Positions 6,131 through 13,268 are shown, numbered from the stretch's first letter. The stretch: DNA of 14,928 bases from Lachnospiraceae bacterium (GCA_900754855.1 CAAEEI010000110.1:1-14928); one strand, 5' to 3'. A program made the numbers and translations. Notes: generated by a model not told the origin, from the letters alone.

Positions 6131-7324
6131 TTAAAAATCATCGGTAATTGCTTCGATTTTATCACTGATCCGGCCCAATTCCTCCGTTGGTTCATAGTCG
6201 ATGGTGCCATAAAGGTACTCATGGGCCTTAACGGTATTGGAATAGGCAGTCAGAGGAAAGCCATAATAGATACCGCCATAACGGACGTCGGTGGAGTCGA
6301 ACGGATAAGCCTGTGAATCGGCAATGTTGTAACGAGGAAGACCAAGGGCAAGTTTGGTCAGGTCGTTGGTGGAAAGACTGGTTCTGCACTGTGGAATTAC
6401 GGTATCGGCCAGCGCTTTCAGTTTCCATGGTTTACGTTTTGCCTGTTTCATGATTCCCTCGAGGACGAGACGCTGGTGACTGGCCCGTTCATGATCTCCT
6501 CCGGCCATATAGCGGATACGGGAATAGGCAACAGCCTGGTTGCCATCGAAGGTGTAGGTTCCCGGTTCTTCAAATTTTGGAGAATCCCCGCCATTGATCT
6601 TATTCATATTTCCGATATAGTCATTAAGATTATCCAGCTCTTTTTCGGACTTAATGGTAAGTTCGATACCGCCAAGAATATCAACGGCATCGGCCAGACC
6701 GCGGAAATTTACGGTGGCAAAGTCGGTGATGTTCAAATCGAGGTTCCGGTTTATGGTGTTGATGGCCTGTTCCGGTCCTCCATAGGAGTAGGCGGCGTTG
6801 ATTTTATCATACTTTCCGTCAATGCTGACATAGGTATCCCGGTAAATGGACATCAGTTTGACTTCTTTTGAGGATTTATGGATACTGGCAACAATAATGC
6901 AGTCTGTTCTTGAACCAATATCGTGGATCTGATTGTCCTGATCATCAACGCCAAACAGAGCAAGAGTCTGGTAGTTATCCATGTTTTTATCTTCTTCGTT
7001 GATGGCGATGTTGTCCATATTCAGCTCCACCTGTTCAATTTTTTTAAAGGTTGAGCGAAGAAGAAGAAAGGAAAGAGACAAGATGATCAGTACCAGTAAT
7101 ACCAGAGGCAGAAGAAGGCGGCCGAGGCAGCCTCTGCGCTTACGTCTTTTTTTGGTTCTCACCGGAGGCGTCTGTCGTGGCACAACAGCCTGTTGGTTTT
7201 GTGCATCCTGTACTCTTTGGGATGCAGCCGGTTTACGTTGTTTCTTTACCTGTTTATAAGACGCATTCTGGGCGGTTCGGTAGCTCAGAGAACTGGAGGA
7301 CCGCTTCTTTGGTTGTTCATGCAT
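6131..7324 (-). CDS. LytR-CpsA-Psr (LCP) family glycopolymer transferase
   Basis: LCP proteins transfer glycopolymers from a polyprenyl-phosphate carrier to peptidoglycan or another surface acceptor, outside the membrane. This 397-residue protein has a basic Gln/Arg-rich cytoplasmic tail (1-65), one membrane helix (about 69-89) and an extracellular LCP domain (about 115-310). Family landmarks are RTD (139-141), MSIYRDTYV (158-166), KINAAYSYGG (174-183), VNFRGLADAVDILGGIEL (205-222), AVAYSRIRY (264-272) and HERASHQR (278-285), which carry the Arg and Asp residues that bind pyrophosphate. The ATG at 7324 is preceded by GAGG with 9-base spacing. It begins 21 bases after the glycosylphosphotransferase stop, so the two form an operon in which one starts the polymer and the other probably attaches it. 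The unusually long basic cytoplasmic tail is the only oddity. The acceptor cannot be told from sequence. Confidence 0.93.
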   Translation of the reverse strand: MHEQPKKRSSSSLSYRTAQNASYKQVKKQRKPAASQRVQDAQNQQAVVPRQTPPVRTKKRRKRRGCLGRLLLPLVLLVLIILSLSFLLLRSTFKKIEQVELNMDNIAINEEDKNMDNYQTLALFGVDDQDNQIHDIGSRTDCIIVASIHKSSKEVKLMSIYRDTYVSIDGKYDKINAAYSYGGPEQAINTINRNLDLNITDFATVNFRGLADAVDILGGIELTIKSEKELDNLNDYIGNMNKINGGDSPKFEEPGTYTFDGNQAVAYSRIRYMAGGDHERASHQRLVLEGIMKQAKRKPWKLKALADTVIPQCRTSLSTNDLTKLALGLPRYNIADSQAYPFDSTDVRYGGIYYGFPLTAYSNTVKAHEYLYGTIDYEPTEELGRISDKIEAITDDF

Positions 7325-7345
7325 GGTGTTTTACCTCATTTCTCT

Positions 7346-8773
7346 TTAATAGGCGTTTTTATTGACGAATCCTTTAAATACGGTAAGGAAAAGGATCTTG
7401 ATGTCAAAAAATAATGTCCAGTTTTCGATGTAAAATAAGTCATGTTCAATCCGGCCTTCGATGGAAGTGTCTCCACGGAAACCACAAACCTGCGCCCAGC
7501 CGGTCATTCCCGGACGTACCTGATGTTTGATCATATAACGGGGAATCTCTTCCCGGAATTTTTCCACAAAAAGCGGTCGCTCCGGTCTTGGACCAATCAG
7601 GCTCATATCCCCTTTCAGTACATTGAAAAGCTGCGGCAGTTCATCCAGACTGGTCTTTCGGATGATTCGGCCCACAGGGGTAACGCGGGGATCGTTATGG
7701 GTTGTCCAGGCATTTTTCTCTTTGGAAGCAGGCTGGACGCCCATGGAACGAAACTTGTACATTTTAAACGGTTTATTATGAAGGCCGACCCTTTCCTGAC
7801 AGAAAATAATCGGTCCCGGCGAACTTTTTTTCACCAGAAGAGCAACAATCAGCATCACCGGAGAAAACAAAACGATACAGACTAAAGAGCCGATAATGTC
7901 AAAAATTCGCTTAATCAGTTTATTTACCGTGTTGGTCAGCGGTACGTTTCGGATGTTGATGACCGTCAGCCCGTTTAAATCTTCCGTGACCGGATTGGTG
8001 CTGATGAATTTATAGTAGTCCGGAACAAATTTCGTATGGACACCGGATTTTTCGCATATATTAACAATGTTTTCCAGTTTGTCATACTCTTTCAGGCTGA
8101 GGGTGATGATAACCTCATCCATGGAACTGTTCTTTAAAAATTTTTCCAAATCCCTGATCTGTCCGATACAGAAGATGTTTTTGTACTGGAAATTTTTATT
8201 GAGATTGTCGTCAAAAATACCATGAATCATATAGCCCCATTGCGGATTTGCCCTGATTCGGTCGATATAGGCTTCGGCGGCGGTACTGAAGCCAATGATA
8301 ATGATGTGTTTAAGGTTATGGCCGTTCTTACGGGTACGAAGCAGAAATCTTTTAATCAGATAACGCTCACCTATGGTGGCAATCATACTGATCATGTAAA
8401 AAAGGATGATCAGACTCCGTGGGACATGTCGTATCTTCATAAAGAAGATATAGATGAACAGGAATAAAATACCACAGGTATTGGCCTTGATCAGGTTTTT
8501 TAATTCCGTTTCCTGATTTTGAAATCTTTTCGGCTTATATAAATTAAATTTTGCATATAAAATAAGATAGACCGGAACGAGAACAAGTAATATGGGCTGA
8601 TATTGTGGAAGCAGCCGCCAGAAAGTTACCGGTGGAAAAATATAGCTGAGAAGATATACGGTTAACGGGTTTTTAAAACGAATATAATAGCTCAGGCAAA
8701 AAGAGCAGTAAATGACTACTGCGTCAATTACCACATGCAGCCAGTTTAAATATTTTTGATTTTCTTTGATCAT
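7346..8773 (-). CDS. Polyprenyl glycosylphosphotransferase (initiating sugar transferase of exopolysaccharide/glycopolymer synthesis)
   Basis: Enzymes of this family transfer a sugar-1-phosphate from a nucleotide sugar to undecaprenyl phosphate, the first membrane step of surface polysaccharide synthesis. The 475-residue protein has several N-terminal membrane helices (about 9-32, 58-78, 98-112, 118-136) and a nucleotide-binding-like middle domain beginning LKHIIIIGFSTAAEAYI (154-170). A membrane-inserted helix (about 290-315) leads into the catalytic domain. Catalytic motifs are KRIFDIIGS (288-296), CQERVGLHNKPFKMYKFRSM (325-344), TSLDELPQLFNVLKGDMSL (374-392, catalytic pair D377-E378), IGPRPERP (393-400) and RPGMTGWAQV (420-429). 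Length and order match WcaJ-type enzymes, and the sugar is unknown. The ATG at 8773 has AAGG 8 bases upstream, which is weak. It is first in an operon with the LCP gene. No flippase, polymerase or other glycosyltransferase is next to it, so the rest of the pathway lies elsewhere. Confidence 0.93.
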   Translation of the reverse strand: MIKENQKYLNWLHVVIDAVVIYCSFCLSYYIRFKNPLTVYLLSYIFPPVTFWRLLPQYQPILLVLVPVYLILYAKFNLYKPKRFQNQETELKNLIKANTCGILFLFIYIFFMKIRHVPRSLIILFYMISMIATIGERYLIKRFLLRTRKNGHNLKHIIIIGFSTAAEAYIDRIRANPQWGYMIHGIFDDNLNKNFQYKNIFCIGQIRDLEKFLKNSSMDEVIITLSLKEYDKLENIVNICEKSGVHTKFVPDYYKFISTNPVTEDLNGLTVINIRNVPLTNTVNKLIKRIFDIIGSLVCIVLFSPVMLIVALLVKKSSPGPIIFCQERVGLHNKPFKMYKFRSMGVQPASKEKNAWTTHNDPRVTPVGRIIRKTSLDELPQLFNVLKGDMSLIGPRPERPLFVEKFREEIPRYMIKHQVRPGMTGWAQVCGFRGDTSIEGRIEHDLFYIENWTLFFDIKILFLTVFKGFVNKNAY

Positions 8774-8844
8774 AACACTTACCTTATTCTTATAGATTCC
8801 GCCATAATGAGAAAAAACAAAGTGCTGTTTTTTCTGATTATCCT

Positions 8845-8850
8845 ATTATA
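8845..8850 (-). promoter_or_regulatory. Proximal -10 candidate for the envelope operon
   Basis: The - strand reads TATAAT here, 71 bases before the ATG. The bases 17 upstream (TGTTAA) are a poor -35, so activity might need an activator. It lies inside a TATTGTATAATA box that also occurs at 9001-9012. Confidence 0.4.
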
Positions 8851-8912
8851 CAATATTTTTGATGAAATTAACAGCGATTTACACTGGGATAATTTACAGC
8901 AAATTCCCCTGT

Positions 8913-8956
8913 CTGCCGGAAAATCCCTGCGGGTGCGTCGCTGTGCCGCCGGGCAG
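8913..8956. other. GC-rich inverted repeat in the control region
   Basis: CTGCCGG (8913-8919) is complementary to CCGGGCAG (8949-8956) apart from one bulged base, enclosing 29 GC-rich bases. It would lie in the leader of a transcript started at the distal promoter (9002-9007). No T-run follows on either strand, so it is not a simple terminator. Confidence 0.35.
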
Positions 8957-9001
8957 GCTGCATCCGTTCTGCAATATTGTATCTGGGATAATTTTCCATA
9001 T

Positions 9002-9030
9002 ATTATACAATAGAAGATATGAATATACAA
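9002..9030 (-). promoter_or_regulatory. Distal promoter candidate for the envelope operon
   Basis: The - strand has TTGTAT (9030-9025), 17 bases, then TATAAT (9007-9002). The -10 is consensus and the -35 matches at three of six positions. The resulting leader would be over 200 bases. Confidence 0.4.
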
Positions 9031-9122
9031 TATGATTTTAAAGTTTTTTGCCGAAAGCAGAAAAACAAGGGGATTTATCCATTTTTTCACCATAAAAATG
9101 ACACATTTTATTCACATATCAT

Positions 9123-9131
9123 TGCTAAGAT
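9123..9131 (+). promoter_or_regulatory. Extended -10 promoter candidate for the htrA-like gene
   Basis: TGCTAAGAT is an extended -10 with a hexamer matching TATAAT at five of six positions. No clear -35 is present. It predicts initiation near 9138, downstream of the ATG at 9019, and so supports the later start codon at 9166. Confidence 0.4.
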
Positions 9132-9165
9132 ATGGCTATCAAAGCGAAAGAAAGGGGTTCACAAG

Positions 9166-10824
9166 ATGAATGAATTTGAGTATAGAAATGGTAATGATCC
9201 AGTAGATCACCCAGAAAATCAAGATGACGGAAACAGAATAAATAATGAAAAAGAAATCGAAGTTACTGCCATCGAAAAGGAGCTGGAGGACAGCCGGTAT
9301 CACTATGCCGGAGAGCCTTATGGACAGGAAAATACCGGAGAAAATGAACAAAGAGAAAAGGAAAACGGACGGTACAGATACCAGAGACCGGAGGAAAACC
9401 AGAAGCAGTATGAAGCCGGTCCGGATGCGGAAGGAAGTTATGGAAGAGAAGGAAACTTCCGTTACGACCGAACCAATCCGACATGGGAAGGCAGAAAAAA
9501 GAAAAATCGCAGACTGGGAGGAAAGGTGGCAAAATTCGCCGGAGCAGCGCTGCTTTTTGGTCTGGTTGCCGGCATTGGTTTTACCGGAGTGACGATGGTA
9601 AAAGACCGGTTTTTCCCTTCCCGTTCAGTAAAAATAGAAACAACAACGGTAGACAGCAACAAGAAAAACAGCGGCACAGCTTCGGTTGACACGGATATTT
9701 CCCAGATTGTGGAAGGCGTAATGCCTTCGGTGGTGTCCATCACCAGCAAGATGCAGACTACGGGATTCTATGGTTTTGGCGTTCAGGAGTCAGAAGGAGC
9801 CGGTTCTGGTTTTATTCTGGCGAAGACAGACGATAACCTGATGATCGCAACCAATAATCATGTGATTTCCGGAGCTAATTCTCTGACAGTTGGTTTTTCC
9901 GATGGTTCTACAGCGGAAGCGACCATTGTCGGCGCCGATGCCGATGCCGATCTGGCAGTTATCTCGGTAAAGATTAAAGATATTTCCGATGAAACACTGG
10001 GCAAGATTAAAATCGCTGTGCTTGGGGATTCTGATGATCTGCAGGTGGGAGAATCCGTAATTGCCATCGGTAATGCTCTCGGCTATGGGCAGTCGGTGAC
10101 CACCGGTGTCATCAGCGCCAAAAATAGAGAGGTTTCTTTCACCGATGGAACCATGACCCTGTTGCAGACCGATGCTGCGATCAATCCGGGAAACAGCGGC
10201 GGCGTTCTGGTGGATCTGGAAGGACATGTCATCGGCATTAATAATGCCAAGCTGGAAGATACTTCCGTAGAAGGCATGGGCTATGCCATCCCGATTGCCA
10301 CCGCACAGACGGTGCTGACGGATATTATGAATGCGAAAACCATTCCGGCCGGAGAAAATGCTTATCTGGGCATCATCGGAAAAACGATGGACGCACAGTA
10401 CTCGTCCGCATTAGGCATTCCAAGTGGTATTTACGTTACGCAGGTGGTCAAAGATTCTCCGGCAGAAAAAGCTGGGATTGCCGCCGGAGATGTGATTACC
10501 GGATTTGATGGTAACAGTGTTTCTACCATGGAGGGACTGAAGTCGAAAATCTCGGTGAAAGAAGCGGGAACGAAAGTAAAGATTACTTTAAAACGTGCAA
10601 ACCAGAACGGGGAGTATGAGGAACAGACCGTTAAGGTTACTCTGGGTAAAGAAAAAGACTACGAAAAACAGACAAAACAGCAGCAGGATTCCACGGAAAA
10701 TACCCAGCAACAGAGCACCCAACAGGAAGAATATGGCACAGATCCATACGACGGATATAACTACGGAAACGGTTCACAGGGGAATGGCGGATATTACGAT
10801 CCATTTGAATATTTCTTTAATTAA
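9166..10824 (+). CDS. htrA: HtrA/DegP-like membrane-anchored serine protease with one PDZ domain
   Basis: S1C proteases of this type degrade misfolded envelope proteins on the outer face of the membrane. The 552-residue product has a hydrophilic cytoplasmic tail (1-120), one membrane helix (about 121-145), a trypsin-like domain (about 175-390), a PDZ domain (about 398-494) and a Gln-, Tyr- and Gly-rich tail (495-552). The catalytic triad is complete: H232 in ATNNHVI, D262 in DADLAV and S344 in NPGNSGG. I place the start at 9166, with AAAGGGG 8 bases upstream. An in-frame ATG at 9019 would add 49 residues but has no ribosome binding site, and those residues do not resemble the family. Tandem terminators follow the stop. 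It faces away from the envelope operon, with which it may share control. The charged, proline-poor cytoplasmic tail is long and of unknown role. Confidence 0.93.
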   Translation: MNEFEYRNGNDPVDHPENQDDGNRINNEKEIEVTAIEKELEDSRYHYAGEPYGQENTGENEQREKENGRYRYQRPEENQKQYEAGPDAEGSYGREGNFRYDRTNPTWEGRKKKNRRLGGKVAKFAGAALLFGLVAGIGFTGVTMVKDRFFPSRSVKIETTTVDSNKKNSGTASVDTDISQIVEGVMPSVVSITSKMQTTGFYGFGVQESEGAGSGFILAKTDDNLMIATNNHVISGANSLTVGFSDGSTAEATIVGADADADLAVISVKIKDISDETLGKIKIAVLGDSDDLQVGESVIAIGNALGYGQSVTTGVISAKNREVSFTDGTMTLLQTDAAINPGNSGGVLVDLEGHVIGINNAKLEDTSVEGMGYAIPIATAQTVLTDIMNAKTIPAGENAYLGIIGKTMDAQYSSALGIPSGIYVTQVVKDSPAEKAGIAAGDVITGFDGNSVSTMEGLKSKISVKEAGTKVKITLKRANQNGEYEEQTVKVTLGKEKDYEKQTKQQQDSTENTQQQSTQQEEYGTDPYDGYNYGNGSQGNGGYYDPFEYFFN

Positions 10825-10853
10825 GAACAGTTTTAAGTTAAAGCAGATAAAAT

Positions 10854-10920
10854 AAAAAGAGACAGTCTTGTGAAGATACGGAGAGTTGATTACTCTGGAA
10901 ATCGCAGGACTGTCTTTTTT
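10854..10920. terminator. Nested-hairpin terminator 1 after the htrA-like gene, bidirectional
   Basis: GACAGTCTTG (10861-10870) pairs with 10905-10914 (one G-U pair), extended by the flanking A and T runs. It encloses the hairpin AGAGT-TGATT-ACTCT (10882-10896). TTTTTT (10915-10920) follows on the + strand, and the - strand exits through TCTTTTTATTTT, so it can also end htpG transcripts. Confidence 0.8.
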
Positions 10921-10930
10921 AGAAGTTTCT

Positions 10931-10983
10931 AAGAGAAGCCATTGTTCAATAGATGAATATCTACCGAGCAATGGCTTCTTTTT
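10931..10983 (+). terminator. Nested-hairpin terminator 2 after the htrA-like gene
   Basis: AGAAGCCATTG (10934-10944) pairs perfectly with 10969-10979. Inside is a second hairpin, TAGAT-GAAT-ATCTA (10950-10963). T-runs follow on the + strand but not clearly on the - strand, so it mainly backs up terminator 1 for the protease transcript. Confidence 0.75.
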
Positions 10984-11006
10984 ATATTATTTTATTGTAT
11001 CCTGTA

Positions 11007-12983
11007 TTATTTTGTTAAAATACCAAGGATTTTATTGGAACGTGCAACGAAAGCGGTCATTTCTTCCGGTTTCAGCGGATGGTTGGCAAGCTGTGCCAGA
11101 TCGTAGATCTGCTGGCAGATCAGAGGAGTATTTTCGTTATCCTCATGCTCTAAAACGAACTGTACAAGGGCATTGTTGCTGTTTAATACCAATGTTTCGC
11201 CCTGATCGCCAAGACCGGTCTGGCTGCGACCCATACCGTACATTTCCATCATTTCTGCCATACGTCTTGTCTGTTCAGAAACGGTGATCATGGAAGAAAT
11301 ATCTGCATTTTTCAGTTTTTCGACTTTTAAGATCAGATTTTCCTTACCGGTGGCTTTTTTGAAAACTTCGGCCAGCTTATCGGTCATTTCCTTTGTTTCT
11401 TCTTCGGATAACTCTTCTTTAAAATTATCGGTCAGATCGGAGTCGATACGCAGGAAACGAACGTCCGGGTTTTTCTGTTCCAGATGAGTGATAAAGGTGG
11501 TATCGATGTTGTGGGTCAGATATACGGCGTCCATATTCTGCTCTTTGAACAGGTTAATATACTGAGACTGAGCCACATCGTCGGTAATATAGAAGACCTG
11601 ATTTTCATAGGATTCTTTTCCGGCTTCCAGATATTCAGGAAGAGTGATATATTTTCCTTCCATATTCTTAAAGATGATGTAATCGGTCATCTTTTCGTTG
11701 AATTTCTGATCGCGGATGCAGCCAAACTTAATGAATGGACTGATGTCATCCCAGTATTTTTCGTAGGATTCCCGATCGGTCTTGCACATACCGGATAATT
11801 TCTCCGCTACTTTTTTCGTGATGTAGTTGGAAATTTTCTTTACAAAGCCATCGTTTTGCAGTGCGCTTCGGGATACGTTCAGAGGAAGATCCGGACAGTC
11901 GATGCATCCTTTTAATAAGAGCAGGTATTCCGGGATAACTTCTTTAATGTTATCGGCGATGAAGACCTGATTATTGTATAATTTGATCGTACCTTCGATG
12001 GTGTCGTACTGGGTGTTGATCTTAGGGAAGTAAAGAATACCTTTCAGGTTAAATGGATAATCCATATTCAAATGAATCCAGAACAGAGGTTCACGGTAAT
12101 CATGGAAAGTATCCCGGTAAAACGCTTTGTATTCTTCTTCGGTACATTCATTCGGGTGTTTTGTCCATAGTGGATGTATGGTATTGATTGGTTTTGGTTC
12201 GTTATCTTCTTCGTCCTCTTCGTCTTCGTCGTCAAGGGTTACCTCATGGTCGCCATCGGCTTCTTCGGTATGCTCTGCGGAGGAATCTTCTCCGTCTTCT
12301 TTTGCGTCAACATCCACGACTTCCGGAATATCTTCTTTTTCTGGTTCTTCGGCGTCGGCGTTGGTAAAGTAGATTTCTACCGGCATGAAGGAACAGTATT
12401 TTTCCAGAACTTCCCGACAGCGATATTCATTGGAAAATTCAAAGCTGTCTTCGTTGAGATAAAGGGTGATTTCCGTACCACGTTCCGTGCGGTCGCCTTC
12501 TTCCATGGAAAATTCTGTGCCGCCGTCGCATTCCCAGTGCACCGGCTGTGCGTCTTCTTTAAAGGAAAGGGTGTCGATGGTTACCTTGTCGGCTACCATA
12601 AATGCAGAGTAGAAACCAAGACCGAAGTGCCCGATGATCTGATCTTCGTTGGTCTTGTCTTTATACTGGGCAAGGAAGGCTTCCGCACCGGAAAAAGCGA
12701 TCTGGTTAATGTATTCGTCTACTTCCCCTTCGGTCATACCGATACCATTATCAATAAATTTGATGGTTTTATCTTCCGGGCTGACGATTACTTCTACTTT
12801 ATATTTTTCATCTTCCGGCTCGGAAAATTCTCCCATAACCGCTAATTTTTTTAATTTGGTTACGGCGTCACAACCATTGCTGACCAGCTCACGGATAAAA
12901 ATGTCATGGTCGGAATAAAGCCATTTTTTAATGATAGGAAATATGTTTTCACTGTTAATTGATAAACTTCCCTGTTTTGCCAT
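11007..12983 (-). CDS. htpG: Molecular chaperone HtpG (bacterial Hsp90) with an acidic linker
   Basis: HtpG is an ATP-driven dimeric chaperone in the cytosol. The 658-residue protein has a GHKL ATPase domain (1-207) with IRELVSNGCDA (30-40, catalytic E32 and Mg-binding N36), DNGIGM (78-83) and GHFGLGFYSAF (118-128). A linker (about 208-265) is dominated by Asp and Glu. The middle domain (about 266-500) begins INTIHPLWTKHP and carries the ATP-sensing arginine R372 in NVSRSALQ, and a C-terminal dimerisation domain follows. I place the start at 12983, with AAAGGAG 7 bases upstream; the frame stays open to 13100 but that extension has no site or family likeness. A perfect CIRCE and a strong promoter lie upstream, so HrcA control is expected. 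The acidic linker sits where eukaryotic Hsp90 has its charged linker; E. coli HtpG lacks one. No co-chaperone gene is adjacent. Confidence 0.95.
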   Translation of the reverse strand: MAKQGSLSINSENIFPIIKKWLYSDHDIFIRELVSNGCDAVTKLKKLAVMGEFSEPEDEKYKVEVIVSPEDKTIKFIDNGIGMTEGEVDEYINQIAFSGAEAFLAQYKDKTNEDQIIGHFGLGFYSAFMVADKVTIDTLSFKEDAQPVHWECDGGTEFSMEEGDRTERGTEITLYLNEDSFEFSNEYRCREVLEKYCSFMPVEIYFTNADAEEPEKEDIPEVVDVDAKEDGEDSSAEHTEEADGDHEVTLDDEDEEDEEDNEPKPINTIHPLWTKHPNECTEEEYKAFYRDTFHDYREPLFWIHLNMDYPFNLKGILYFPKINTQYDTIEGTIKLYNNQVFIADNIKEVIPEYLLLLKGCIDCPDLPLNVSRSALQNDGFVKKISNYITKKVAEKLSGMCKTDRESYEKYWDDISPFIKFGCIRDQKFNEKMTDYIIFKNMEGKYITLPEYLEAGKESYENQVFYITDDVAQSQYINLFKEQNMDAVYLTHNIDTTFITHLEQKNPDVRFLRIDSDLTDNFKEELSEEETKEMTDKLAEVFKKATGKENLILKVEKLKNADISSMITVSEQTRRMAEMMEMYGMGRSQTGLGDQGETLVLNSNNALVQFVLEHEDNENTPLICQQIYDLAQLANHPLKPEEMTAFVARSNKILGILTK

Positions 12984-13007
12984 AATTACATCTCCTTTAA
13001 TTATAGA

Positions 13008-13021
13008 GGGGGAAATCCCCC
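13008..13021 (-). other. GC hairpin in the htpG leader
   Basis: GGGGG and CCCCC (13008-13012 with 13017-13021) form a tight 5-bp hairpin 9 bases before the ribosome binding site in htpG mRNA. It leaves the site itself free. Farther upstream, 13077-13090 (CTGGC-AGAT-GCCAG) forms a second small hairpin in the same leader. Confidence 0.45.
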
Positions 13022-13121
13022 GGACAATCTGTATTGGTCTGCTTTCCCGGTGCTGCAGATGGTCTGGTTTCCTGCCCTGGCAGATGCCAGAACCGCACAA
13101 TGGATGCAGAACTTGAATAAT

Positions 13122-13150
13122 AGTGTAATACCGGGGAAAACAAATGTCAA
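13122..13150 (-). promoter_or_regulatory. Sigma-A-type promoter of htpG
   Basis: The - strand has TTGACA (13150-13145), a 17-base spacer and TACACT (13127-13122). The -35 is consensus and the -10 matches at four of six positions. Initiation is predicted near 13115, giving a leader of about 130 bases. Confidence 0.7.
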
Positions 13151-13157
13151 GAAAAAA

Positions 13158-13184
13158 TTAGCACTCATATGAAATGAGTGCTAA
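13158..13184. promoter_or_regulatory. CIRCE element (HrcA operator) upstream of htpG
   Basis: TTAGCACTC (13158-13166), nine bases, then GAGTGCTAA (13176-13184) matches the CIRCE consensus without a mismatch. HrcA binds this operator and represses chaperone genes in unstressed cells. Here it lies 7 bases upstream of the htpG -35 box, not between promoter and gene as is usual. Confidence 0.95.
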
Positions 13185-13268
13185 TAATGAGAAAAATGTA
13201 TGGAGAGCATCGTCACTTTTCGTTAAGACGCAACGCTGCAGCAGCGCAGAACAAAGCAGGAGCAGAGT

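Larger units (their letters stand above)
8844..9032. repeat. Repeated boxes TATACAATA (x3) and CTGGGATAATTT (x2)
   Basis: TATACAATA occurs at 8847-8855, 9004-9012 and 9024-9032. The longer TATTATACAATA, a palindrome with one mismatched pair, occurs at 8844-8855 and 9001-9012. CTGGGATAATTT occurs at 8884-8895 and 8983-8994, exactly 99 bases apart. Two TATACAATA copies contain a TATAAT -10 on the - strand. This looks like a set of operator sites or a partial duplication of a promoter module. Confidence 0.55.
8774..9165. other. 392-bp divergent control region between envelope operon and htrA-like gene
   Basis: The region is AT-rich at both ends with a GC-rich island (about 8905-8965). It holds three copies of TATACAATA, two copies of CTGGGATAATTT, two consensus TATAAT boxes facing the envelope operon, an extended -10 facing the protease gene, and a GC-rich inverted repeat. 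The ORFs that cross it lack ribosome binding sites and I do not call them as genes. Confidence 0.65.

Noticed and set aside
8756..9093. Overlapping ORFs on both strands in the divergent control region
   Set aside because: They have no ribosome binding sites, overlap promoter elements and repeats, and the products show no domain.
9019..9165. 49-residue N-terminal extension of the htrA-like gene
   Set aside because: The ATG at 9019 has no ribosome binding site and lies upstream of the predicted transcription start, whereas the ATG at 9166 has AAAGGGG at ideal spacing.
12127..12845. Plus-strand ORFs of 81 and 223 codons opposite htpG
   Set aside because: They are antisense to a clear HtpG reading frame, partly to its Asp/Glu-rich linker, and have no ribosome binding sites or known motifs.
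12984..13100. 39-residue N-terminal extension of HtpG
   Set aside because: HtpG proteins begin near the AKQGSLSIN segment, and AAAGGAG lies just before the ATG at 12983. The extension covers the untranslated leader.
13234..13246. CGCTG-CAG-CAGCG hairpin as a terminator of the AGCS gene
   Set aside because: The stem is only 5 bp and no T-run follows on the minus strand. It might still affect transcript stability, but I cannot call it a terminator.
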